From: JBGAPH01 sp046349955
GTDB lineage: Bacteria > Planctomycetota > Planctomycetia > Pirellulales > JBGAPH01
Direction of reading: 5' to 3'
Length of the DNA: 64,000 nucleotides
NCBI GenBank assembly: GCA_046349955.1
Contig: JAXMBI010000006.1
Coordinates: forward strand, 198,986-262,985
Part shown: positions 17,071 through 24,773 of the stretch, in pieces
Layout of the letters: each line of letters opens with the position of its first letter
How positions within the stretch are numbered: position 1 is the stretch's first letter
Made by a program: the position numbers and the translations under genes
The notes under the pieces: generated by a model
Told to the model about the DNA's origin: nothing
The model's database searches: none
The model's input: only the letters and a program-made list of their open reading frames with translations

Positions 17071-18819
17071 ATGTCCACCACCGATCGTCAACAGCAGATC
17101 GACGACGCCGAGGGGCTGCTGAAGGACCGTCCGAAGCTGCCGAGCTTCGCCAAGGAGTTGTTCTTTGGCCGCTATGCAGCCGACGTGCTGCCGGCGTATC
17201 CCAACCTGGCATCCGACGCCGGCACGACCAGCCGCGTCGAAGCGCTGCGCAACTGGGTGCGCGAGGCCGTCGACCCGGTGGCCATCGACCGCCAGGCCGA
17301 GATTCCCCAGGCTGTGATCGATGGCCTGGGGCGCCTGGGGGTGCTCGGCGCTTGCTTGCCGCCCAGCGCGGGGGGCAGCGGGCTCAGTCAAACGGCGTAC
17401 TGCCGGCTGATCGAAGTGCTCGGTGGACACTGCGGCAGCACGGCGCTGTTTGTCAACGCGCATCACTCGATTGGTCCCCGCGCGCTCGTGCTCTTCGGCA
17501 CGCCTGCGCAGCAGCAGCGTTGGCTGCCCAAGCTGGCGACCGGCGAGTGGCTGAGCGCCTTCGCGCTGACCGAGCCTGAGGCCGGCAGCGACGCGGCGAA
17601 CGTGCAGACCACGGCCACCCCGGCGCCGGAGCGCGGCGGCTACTTGTTGAATGGCCAGAAGCGCTGGATCACCAACGGCGGCATCGCGAGCGTGCTGACC
17701 GTGATGGCCCGCACCCCCACGCCCGACGGACGCGGCGCGATCACGGCCTTCCTGGTCACCCCCGACATGCCGGGCTTCGAGGTCGTGGAGCAGCGGATGG
17801 AGAAGTGCGGCGTCCGCGGCACCGCCACCTCGCGGCTGGCGTTCCACGACATGTTCGTACCCTCGGAAAACATCCTGGGCACGATCGGCAAGGGGCTGAA
17901 GGTGGCCCTTACGGTGCTCGACTTTGGCCGCACCACCTTTGGCGCAAGTTGCACCGGCGCCGCCAAGGCCTGCCTGGAGCGGGCAGTGAAGCACGCCAAC
18001 ACGCGCGTGCAGTTTGGGCAAACGTTGGGCTCCTTCGAGCTCGTGCAGCAGAAGCTGGCCAACATGGCGGCCGGGATCTTCGCGATGGAGGCGGTCACTT
18101 ATCTCACGGCCTCGCTGATCGACGCCGACACCACCGACTACATGGTCGAGACGGCCATGCTCAAGGTCTTCACCACCGACACGCTCTGGAAGATCATCGA
18201 CGACACCTTCCAGCTTCACGGCGGCAAGGCCTACTTCACCGACGAGCCCTTCGAACGCTGGATGCGCGATGCCCGCATCAACACGATCGGCGAAGGGGCC
18301 AACGATGTGCTGCGGGCATTCTCGGCGCTGGTGGGCATGCGCGACGTGGGAATGGAGTTGCAGGCGATCCTCCACGCGATTCAGCATCCGCTAGGAAACA
18401 TGGGGCGGTTGCGGTCGTTCGCCGGCCGCCGGCTCGGCGCGCTGCTGGCCTCTCCCACCGTGCCGGTCCGCAGCGACGCCCTCGAGGACGACGCGGCCCA
18501 GCTCGGCCGCTTGATCGGGCAACTCGGGTCCGAAGTCGAAAAGCTGCTGCGGACGTATCGCGAGAGCGTGATGGACCGCCAGCTCGAACTTGCGCGCATT
18601 TCCGACGCGGCGACCGAACTGTTCGTCGGCGCCGCCGTGCTCGCCCGCCTCGACCACCTGCTGCGCCAGCAAAACGGCAAACCGGAGCTGCAACGCTCGA
18701 TCCAGGCGGGGCGGCACTACTTGCGGATGAGCGCGCGACGGATCCGGGCGAACTTCGCAGCTCTGTGGGACAACGACGACGAGGCGACGCTGGGGCTGGC
18801 GCGGGGGCTGCTGGGGTAG
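17071..18819 (+). CDS. Acyl-CoA dehydrogenase (very-long-chain type, with C-terminal extension)
   Basis: FAD-dependent alpha,beta-dehydrogenation of acyl-CoA in beta-oxidation. The product is 582 aa, the size of the VLCAD/ACAD9 class rather than the 380-aa class. FAD/substrate motif FALTEPEAGSDAANVQT near residue 168; KRWITNGGIASV near 196; helical domain with TTFGASCTGAAKACLERAVK and RVQFGQTLGSFELVQQKLA. The catalytic base is the Glu in NTIGEGANDVLRAF (about 411). The last 150 residues form the extra helical domain that in the VLCAD family takes part in dimer or membrane contact. ATG at 17071. Confidence 0.92.
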   Translation: MSTTDRQQQIDDAEGLLKDRPKLPSFAKELFFGRYAADVLPAYPNLASDAGTTSRVEALRNWVREAVDPVAIDRQAEIPQAVIDGLGRLGVLGACLPPSAGGSGLSQTAYCRLIEVLGGHCGSTALFVNAHHSIGPRALVLFGTPAQQQRWLPKLATGEWLSAFALTEPEAGSDAANVQTTATPAPERGGYLLNGQKRWITNGGIASVLTVMARTPTPDGRGAITAFLVTPDMPGFEVVEQRMEKCGVRGTATSRLAFHDMFVPSENILGTIGKGLKVALTVLDFGRTTFGASCTGAAKACLERAVKHANTRVQFGQTLGSFELVQQKLANMAAGIFAMEAVTYLTASLIDADTTDYMVETAMLKVFTTDTLWKIIDDTFQLHGGKAYFTDEPFERWMRDARINTIGEGANDVLRAFSALVGMRDVGMELQAILHAIQHPLGNMGRLRSFAGRRLGALLASPTVPVRSDALEDDAAQLGRLIGQLGSEVEKLLRTYRESVMDRQLELARISDAATELFVGAAVLARLDHLLRQQNGKPELQRSIQAGRHYLRMSARRIRANFAALWDNDDEATLGLARGLLG

Positions 18820-18831
18820 ACGCCCGCAATT

Positions 18832-19024
18832 CACCACGGAGACACGGAGAGGACACGAACCACAAAGGCACGAAGACACTAAGAATTCATTCCTCGTAAA
18901 GGCGCAAAGCTCGCAAAGCATGAAGCCTCTTGCGAGCTTCGCGCCTTTGCGAGAAACAAGATCCTCTCGACTTTGTGTCTTCGTGACTTTGTGGTTTTCT
19001 CATCGTCTCTGTGTCTCCGTGGTG
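18832..19024. repeat. Inverted repeat pair of the CCACGGAGACACGGAG type
   Basis: The left arm CACCACGGAGACACGGAGA (18832) is mirrored by TCTCTGTGTCTCCGTGGTG ending at 19024. Inside them CACAAAGGCACGAAGACA pairs with TGTCTTCGTGACTTTGTG, and the centre has a further palindrome around GCGAGCTTCGCGCC. The nested design could fold as one arm of nearly 190 nt. A related element is at 33769. Confidence 0.85.
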
Positions 19025-19053
19025 ATGATGCTACCGGTCTGCTCGTCGTCCGC

Positions 19054-19099
19054 TTGACGGCCCGACTCCGCGCGATATATTCATCCAATCGGATGAATA
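19054..19099 (+). promoter_or_regulatory. Promoter and ArsR-type operator
   Basis: TTGACG (19054-19059), 16 bp, TATATT (19076-19081) form a promoter. Overlapping the -10 is a perfect dyad: TATTCATCC (19078-19086), four bases, GGATGAATA (19091-19099). ArsR-family repressors bind such short dyads over the -10, so autoregulation of the gene at 19116 is likely. Confidence 0.8.
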
Positions 19100-19115
19100 A
19101 TGTCACGGGCCGCTC

Positions 19116-19451
19116 ATGTCCGCCAAGCTCGATCACACGCTGCTCGCACTGGCTGATCCCACGCGGCGGGCCATTCTCGAACGGCTCAGTCTGGGCGAGG
19201 CGCGGGTGACCGAGGTTGCCCGGCCGTTCAAGATTTCGCTCAACTCGGTCAGTAAGCACATCCGCGTGCTCGAGCGGGCACGCCTGGTGCGGCGGAGGAG
19301 GAGCGGCCGCGAGCATTGGCTGTCGTTCGATCCGCGCCCGCTCGTCGAGGCAGCCGCCTGGATCGACAAGCAGCGGACCTTTTGGATCGCGCGGCTCGAC
19401 GCCCTGGAACAAGTCCTGCGCGAAGACGACGCCCGGAGCAAGCGCCCATGA
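19116..19451 (+). CDS. ArsR-family winged-helix repressor
   Basis: 111-aa ArsR/SmtB-fold regulator: LALADPTRRAILERLSLGEA, then the recognition helix ISLNSVSKHIRVLERARLV (about 46-64) and the wing RRRRSGREHWLSFDPRPL. No cysteine metal site is visible, so it belongs to the metal-independent group commonly paired with SRPBCC proteins. Its stop overlaps the start of the next gene (ATGA), and a dyad operator lies directly upstream. Confidence 0.92.
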   Translation: MSAKLDHTLLALADPTRRAILERLSLGEARVTEVARPFKISLNSVSKHIRVLERARLVRRRRSGREHWLSFDPRPLVEAAAWIDKQRTFWIARLDALEQVLREDDARSKRP

Positions 19452-19981
19452 CCGCCGAACGCGACGAGTACGGCCGATTGCTCGGTCCCGGCGAAGTGCA
19501 GTTCGTGCGCGTGCTGCCCGGTCCGATCGAGCGCGTGTGGGCCTATCTCACCGAGAGCGAGCTGCGCGGCAAGTGGCTAGCCGCGGGACCCATGGAACTC
19601 CGCGCCGGCGGCGCGTTCGAGCTGTTGTTTGATCACAAGACACTTTCGGCCGAGCCCACGCCTACCAAATACCAAGGCGACGGCAGCCCGCACAAACTGG
19701 CCGGCACGGTGCTCCGCTGCGAGCCACCGCGGCTCTTGAGCCACACCTGGTACGGCTCGGAGATCAGTTTCGAGTTGTTTCCCGAAGGGGCCGACGTGCG
19801 GCTCGTGGTCACGCACCGGAACCTGGGCGACGACCCGGCCACCCTCGCTCAGGTCGGCGGCGGCTGGCACTCCCACCTCGGCATTCTCGACGATCGCCTC
19901 CACGAGCGCACGCCACGCCTGTTTTGGACCACCCACGCCGCGGCTGAACAGGAATACCTGCGCCGCATTGCCCAACCGTAG
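19448..19981 (+). CDS. SRPBCC-family protein (AHSA1-like)
   Basis: 177-aa START/Bet v1-like protein of the activator-of-Hsp90 homologue type: VQFVRVLPGPIERVWAYLTE at the N-terminus, then RGKWLAAGPMELRAGGAFEL, and a C-terminal helix GGWHSHLGILDDRLHERTP. These bind hydrophobic ligands; the ligand here is unknown. Translationally coupled to the ArsR gene. Its TAG stop (19979-19981) is made by the first bases of a repeat element. Confidence 0.9.
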   Translation: MTAERDEYGRLLGPGEVQFVRVLPGPIERVWAYLTESELRGKWLAAGPMELRAGGAFELLFDHKTLSAEPTPTKYQGDGSPHKLAGTVLRCEPPRLLSHTWYGSEISFELFPEGADVRLVVTHRNLGDDPATLAQVGGGWHSHLGILDDRLHERTPRLFWTTHAAAEQEYLRRIAQP

Positions 19982-20112
19982 GGTGGGGCGCAAGCCCCAC
20001 CGCAGGCCACGCATGGTTCGTTGCTTTCGTTGCGGGACACAAGCCCCACCGCAGGACCAGCTTGACACGGTGAATCCGGTGGGGCTCGCAAAGCCTCGCC
20101 GCCACCCTACGC
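19978..20112. repeat. GTAGGGTGGGGC inverted repeat pair
   Basis: GTAGGGTGGGGCGCAAGCCC starts at 19978 and the mirrored end GCCACCCTACGC closes at 20112, with two internal AAGCCCCACCGCAGG words. The TAG at its start is the stop codon of the SRPBCC gene. A sister element is at 21617. Confidence 0.85.
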
Positions 20113-20190
20113 GTGACTTCCCGGCGCCGCTGCCTACAATGGCGGCGGTTCGGGGTGCTCTTCTTGCCAACACTTCGAGGATTGTTCGCC

Positions 20191-21620
20191 ATGCGCTCGC
20201 TCGCGCTCTTGCCGCTGCTGTTCGCCTCTGTCGCTGCCGCCGCCGATCCAGGCCCCTGGCCGCAGTTCCGCGGGCCCGGCGGCGCCGGCGTCGCCGAGGC
20301 GCAGAAGCCGCCCGTCGAGTTCGGCCCCGAGAAAAACGTGAAGTGGAAAGTGGCCGTGCCCTCGGGTCTGTCGTCGCCAATCGTGGTGGGCGATTTGCTC
20401 GTGCTCACTGCCTTCGACGAGGGCAAGCTCTACACGATCGCCTATCGCCGCGCCGATGGGTCGGAAGCCTGGCGCACCGAGGCGCCGGCCAAGAAGCTCG
20501 AGCCGTTTCTCGCCGGCGAAGGGAGCCCCGCGGCCTCGAGCTGCGCCACCGACGGCGAACGGATCGTGTCGTACTTCGGCTCCTGCGGCGTGTTCTGCTA
20601 CGACCGCGCAGGGCGCGAGCTCTGGCGCCATGAACTGCCGCTGGCCGAAACGATGGCCGGCTTCGGCAGCGGCGTTTCGCCCATCGTGGCCGATGGCCTG
20701 GCCGTGCTCGTGCGCGACGTGATGCAGGATCCCAAGATCATGGCCTTCGACCTGAGCTCGGGCGCCCTCAAGTGGGAAACCAAGCGGCAGTCCCCCACCA
20801 GCTTCTGCACCCCCGTGGTCTGGGACACGCCGGAAGGCAAGCAAATCGCGGCGCCGGGCTTCAACAAGATGGTCGGCTACGATCTGCAGTCAGGCGAGGA
20901 GCGCTGGTTCGTCGAGGGGATGCCCTCGTCGATTTGTGCGTCCCCCATGGTGTCCGACGGCGAGTTGTTCTTTGCGGCCTGGTCGCCGGGGGATCCGGCC
21001 GAGACCGACTTCAAAATGCCCAGCTACGACGAGCTGCTCAAAGCCCCGGGGGCGACGCCGACGGCGACGGCGCCATCTCCAAGCAAGAGGCCCAAGGAGG
21101 GATGCTCAAAGGCTTCTTCGACAGCAACGACCCCAACAAGGACGGCCTGGTCGATCGAGGCGAGTGGGAAAAAACGTTGAGCTTCATGGCCGCCACCAAG
21201 AACAGCGCGTTCGCGTTGCCGCCAGGGGGCACGGGAGACGTGACCAATCGCATGCGGTGGAAGCAAACCAAGGGCTTGCCCTACGTCGCCTCGGCGATCG
21301 TGGTTGGCGGCCAGGTGCTCATGGTCAAAGAAGGGGGCATCCTCACCGCTTACGACGCGCAGTCGGGAGATCAGATCTTCCAAAAGCGCGGCGTCGCCTC
21401 GGGCAATTACTACGCCTCCCCCGTGGCCGCCGGAGGCAACATCTATTTCTTCACGCTGGCCGACGGCGTTTCGACCGTGCTCAAGGCTGGCGCCAAATCG
21501 CCCGAGGTTGTGGCGCAAAACCCGCCGCTCGGCGAGCGGACCTCGGCCACGCCCGCCATCGCCGACAACGAAATCTATGTGCGCACCGCGGGGCACTTCT
21601 ACGCGTTCGCGAACCAGTAG
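20191..21620 (+). pseudogene. PQQ-like beta-propeller protein with EF-hands, frameshifted at about 21050
   Basis: Secreted outer-membrane/periplasmic-type beta-propeller: signal peptide at the start (LALLPLLFASVAAAAD), then PWPQFRGPGGAGVAE and repeated blades (GDLLVLTAFDEGKLYTIAYR, KIMAFDLSSGALKWETKRQS, YDLQSGEERWF). Near residue 285 the frame breaks in the run CCCCGGGGG (21044-21052): restoring one G joins DELLKAPG to GDADGDGAISKQEAQGG and DSNDPNKDGLVDRGEWE, a clean EF-hand pair, and then to more propeller blades ending at 21620. As read, the first frame stops at 21180. It is either a sequence error, a real mutation, or slippage on the G run. Confidence 0.82.
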
Positions 21621-21696
21621 GGTGGGGCGAAAGCCCCACCGCCAACCACGCTTCGTCGCCGGTGCTCCGGTGGGGCCCACTTCGTTCTCCCCACCC
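21617..21696. repeat. GTAGGGTGGGGC repeat, second copy
   Basis: Begins GTAGGGTGGGGCGAAAGCCC at 21617 and ends in CCCCACCC at 21696, with CGGTGGGGCCCAC inside. Its TAG (21618-21620) is the stop of the propeller gene. Confidence 0.8.
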
Positions 21697-21721
21697 GACG
21701 AGCTGCGGGTCTGAGGCCCTT

Positions 21722-22180
21722 ATGTCTGGTGATTCGCCCGTCGTGGTTCGCATTACGCATCGCTACGCCGCTTCGGCCGAGCGCGTGTTCGATGCTTGGC
21801 TCGACCCGGCGCTGATCGGCCGGTTCATGTTCGGGCCCCACCTGCGCGACGAACGGATCGTGCGGCTGACGGTCGAACCCAGAGTAGGCGGGGAGTTCTC
21901 CTTCGTCGTCGAGCGGCAAGGGCAGGAGTTCGACCACCTGGGCATATACCGGGAAATCGATCGCCCACGGCGCCTGGTGTTCACCTGGGGCATCCGCGCG
22001 CACCTACCCGAAACGTCGCTCGTGACGATCGAGATCGAGCCGCTGGCCGAGGGCTGCGAGCTCGTGCTGACGCACCAGATGGACCCCAAGTGGGCCGAGT
22101 GGCAGGATCGCGTGGCGGCCGGGTGGACGAAAATGACCACGGCGCTCGACGAGGAGCTGAGCCGCACGCGGCCGCATTAA
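21722..22180 (+). CDS. SRPBCC-family protein (AHSA1-like)
   Basis: 152-aa SRPBCC-domain protein: RITHRYAASAERVFDAWLDP, GEFSFVVERQGQEFDHLG, EIDRPRRLVFTWGI and the C-terminal helix RVAAGWTKMTTALDEEL. It is a different subgroup from the protein at 19448 and has no adjacent regulator. After the stop, CTGCTCTC/GAGAGCAG (22187-22205) makes a short hairpin without a T tract. Confidence 0.88.
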   Translation: MSGDSPVVVRITHRYAASAERVFDAWLDPALIGRFMFGPHLRDERIVRLTVEPRVGGEFSFVVERQGQEFDHLGIYREIDRPRRLVFTWGIRAHLPETSLVTIEIEPLAEGCELVLTHQMDPKWAEWQDRVAAGWTKMTTALDEELSRTRPH

Positions 22181-22319
22181 CGTAGCCTGCTCTCTCCGAG
22201 AGCAGAATGCTTAGTTCCCCGGAGTTTCCTGGGGGCACGCCTTGGGGCTCGACCCCAGCCACCCGAATCTGCCCTGGCGAACTCTGGGCGAAAGCCGTTC
22301 GTCCGCCAGCGCGCCACCC

Positions 22320-22341
22320 GTTATGCTGAAGCATAACCTAC
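22320..22341. repeat. GTTATGC/GCATAAC palindromic repeat
   Basis: GTTATGCTGAAGCATAAC followed by CTAC. The same palindrome is found at 26414, 58385 and 58499. It lies in the leader of the RNase R gene. Confidence 0.82.
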
Positions 22342-22380
22342 AGGTCCCTCTTGGCCCTCTGCGACGGCGCGTCCCCCCTG

Positions 22381-24636
22381 ATGATCGAACCTGCCGATTT
22401 GGAACAAGCGGTGCTGCAGTTCGTGCAGCAGCCCGGCTACAAGCCCCTCAAGCCCCGGCAAATCGCCCGCCAACTGCGGCTGCCCGAGGATCGGCACCAA
22501 GACGTCCGCCGGCTGGTGAAGCGGCTCGTGAAGCAGGGTCGGCTCGTCTACGGCGGCAATCACCTGGTGCGACTCCCGTCGGCGCCCACCGATCGCGTGG
22601 CAGGCACGTTCCGCCGGATGGCCGCCGGCTTCGGCTTCGTCCGCCCGCGCGACGCCGCGCCCGGCGCTGATCGAAGCGAAGACATTTTCATTGCCGAAGG
22701 CGATGCCCGCGACGCAGCCAGCGGCGACCTGGTGCTCGTGCGGATCAAGAAGAAGCGCGACCACCGCCGTCCCAACCGGGAAGGTGAGATCGTCGAAATC
22801 GTGGAGCGCGAAACGCACACCTTCGTCGGCACCTATCTCGAACGCGCCGGCAGCGCCTACGTCCAGGTCGACGGCACGGTCTTTCAGCAGCCAATTCTGG
22901 TGGGCGATCCGGGCGCCAAGAACGCCAAGCCCGACGACAAGGTCGTGTTCGAAATGGTCCGCTTCCCTTCGCCAGTCCATCCGGGCGAGGGAGTGATCGT
23001 CGAGGTGCTGGGGCCGCGCGGCGCGCCCGGCGTCGACACGCTGTCGATCATTCGCGAGTTCAACTTGCCGGGCGAGTTCGCGGCCGATGCGCTGGAGGAT
23101 GCGCGCACGCAGGCCGACGCGTTCAACCCTGAGGAGCTTGGGGACCGGCTCGATCTCACGGCCGAGACGATCATCACGATCGACCCGGTCGACGCCCGCG
23201 ATTTCGACGATGCGATCTCGCTCCAGCGGCTCGAGAACGGCCACTGGCGCTTGGGCGTGCATATCGCCGACGTGTCGCACTTCGTGCGCACCAAGTCGCC
23301 ACTGGATCGAGAAGCGCATGAGCGGGCAACGAGCGTCTATCTGCCCGACCGCGTAATCCCCATGCTGCCGGAGATCATTTCGAACAACCTGGCCAGCCTC
23401 CAGCCCGACAAGGTGCGGTTCACGAAGTCGGTGTTCATCGAGTTCACGCCCGACGGTGCGTCGGTTGCGGTCGACGGCCACTCGGCGGCGATCAAGAGCT
23501 GCCGGCGATTCACTTACGAAGAGGTCGACGAGTATCTGGCCGACCGCGAGGCCTGGCGCGGCAAGCTCACGCCGGCAGTCTATGAGCTGCTCGCGAAAAT
23601 GCACGAGTTGGCAATGATTCTTCGCGGGCGGCGGTTCAACCGGGGGGCGCTCGAGCTGTCGATGCGCGAGGTCAAGGTCGACCTCGACCGCGACGGCCGC
23701 GTAAGCGGCGCGCATCTGGTGCAGAACACGGAGAGCCACCAGATCATCGAAGAGTTCATGCTCTCGGCGAACGAGGCGGTGGCGAGCCTGCTCGCCGCCG
23801 CGAATCTGCCTTTCTTGCGCCGCATCCATTCGGCGCCTGACCCGAGAAAGCTCAAGTTGCTCACGGAGTTCGTCACCGAACTCGGCTTCAAGACCGAGAG
23901 CCTGGAAAGCCGCTTCGAGCTGCAGAAGCTGCTGCTGGAAGTGCGCGACGCCCCGGAGCAGCACGCGGTGAACTACGCTGTGCTCCGCTCGCTGCAGCGG
24001 GCCGTGTACGGCCCCGAGGAGGAGGGGCACTTCGCATTGGCCAGCGACTGCTACTGCCACTTCACCTCGCCGATTCGCCGCTATCCGGATCTGACGATTC
24101 ACCGGCTGCTCGACTCGCTCTTACGGAAGAAGCGCCCCAAGCAGCACTTCGACGAGCTGAAGACGCTGGGGATGCACTGCTCGGAGCAAGAGCGACGAGC
24201 CGAGGCCGCTGAGCGCGAGCTGACCAAGGTCAAGCTGCTGATTTACTTGAGCGACCGCATTGGCCAGCAGATGACCGCCATCATCACCGGGGTCGAATCG
24301 TTCGGCGTGTTCGCCCAGGGGATCGAACTGCCGGCGGAAGGGCTCGTGCGCGTCGAAACGCTCTCCGACGACTTCTACCGCTTCGACCGCCAAACCCACA
24401 GCCTCACCGGCAACCGCGCCGGCAACCGCTACCGGCTGGGGGACCGGATCGAGGTGGTGGTGGCCCGGGTCGACGTGGAGCGCCGCGAACTCGATTTCCG
24501 CATCGTCGGCCGGGGAGAGCGGCCCGCGCGGACAGAGAAGCCCCGCCATGGGATCAAAGCTCCCAAGGTTGCTCGCGGCGCGAAAAAGACGCCGAAAGGC
24601 GCAAAGGCGCCGCGTGGCAAGCGAAAGCGAAAATAG
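22381..24636 (+). CDS. rnr: Ribonuclease R
   Basis: Processive 3'-5' exoribonuclease of the RNB family, 751 aa. Order: N-terminal winged helix (ILQ-type, residues 5-65), cold-shock OB domains (VAGTFRRMAAGFGFVRPRD near 73), catalytic RNB domain with the metal-binding aspartates in ITIDPVDARDFDDAISL (about 265-281) and the HFTSPIRRYPDLTIHRLL signature near 560, then an S1 domain (ITGVESFGVFAQGIELPAEG). The tail is Lys/Arg-rich (KVARGAKKTPKGAKAPRGKR), as in RNase R rather than RNase II. ATG at 22381 is preferred to the TTG at 22351. Confidence 0.95.
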   Translation: MIEPADLEQAVLQFVQQPGYKPLKPRQIARQLRLPEDRHQDVRRLVKRLVKQGRLVYGGNHLVRLPSAPTDRVAGTFRRMAAGFGFVRPRDAAPGADRSEDIFIAEGDARDAASGDLVLVRIKKKRDHRRPNREGEIVEIVERETHTFVGTYLERAGSAYVQVDGTVFQQPILVGDPGAKNAKPDDKVVFEMVRFPSPVHPGEGVIVEVLGPRGAPGVDTLSIIREFNLPGEFAADALEDARTQADAFNPEELGDRLDLTAETIITIDPVDARDFDDAISLQRLENGHWRLGVHIADVSHFVRTKSPLDREAHERATSVYLPDRVIPMLPEIISNNLASLQPDKVRFTKSVFIEFTPDGASVAVDGHSAAIKSCRRFTYEEVDEYLADREAWRGKLTPAVYELLAKMHELAMILRGRRFNRGALELSMREVKVDLDRDGRVSGAHLVQNTESHQIIEEFMLSANEAVASLLAAANLPFLRRIHSAPDPRKLKLLTEFVTELGFKTESLESRFELQKLLLEVRDAPEQHAVNYAVLRSLQRAVYGPEEEGHFALASDCYCHFTSPIRRYPDLTIHRLLDSLLRKKRPKQHFDELKTLGMHCSEQERRAEAAERELTKVKLLIYLSDRIGQQMTAIITGVESFGVFAQGIELPAEGLVRVETLSDDFYRFDRQTHSLTGNRAGNRYRLGDRIEVVVARVDVERRELDFRIVGRGERPARTEKPRHGIKAPKVARGAKKTPKGAKAPRGKRKRK

Positions 24637-24679
24637 CCTGCCTCGGGTCCGGTCACAGTGCTCGGCGAAGCAACCTCCG

Positions 24680-24723
24680 TTGGCAACGTGCCGGCGAGGA
24701 CCGCTATAATCGCGGTCCTCGCC
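24680..24723 (+). promoter_or_regulatory. Promoter with a 12-bp-arm palindrome centred on the -10 box
   Basis: TTGGCA (24680-24685), 19 bp, TATAAT (24705-24710). The -10 lies exactly in the 7-base loop of a perfect inverted repeat: GGCGAGGACCGC (24693-24704) and GCGGTCCTCGCC (24712-24723). A regulator bound here would block RNA polymerase; the site could also be a cruciform. The histidine kinase gene begins 50 bp downstream. Confidence 0.75.
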
Positions 24724-24773
24724 TGACCTCGGCGCTCCCTGGGCGCCTTCTGTCCACGACGGGTAGGTCCTGC

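Noticed and set aside
16873..18387. 504-aa minus-strand ORF opposite the acyl-CoA dehydrogenase
   Set aside because: His/Arg/Gly-rich shadow of a strongly supported gene.
21040..21060. Programmed -1 frameshift in the propeller gene
   Set aside because: A G run permits slippage but there is no clear downstream stimulatory structure or Shine-Dalgarno-like element; a missing base is simpler.
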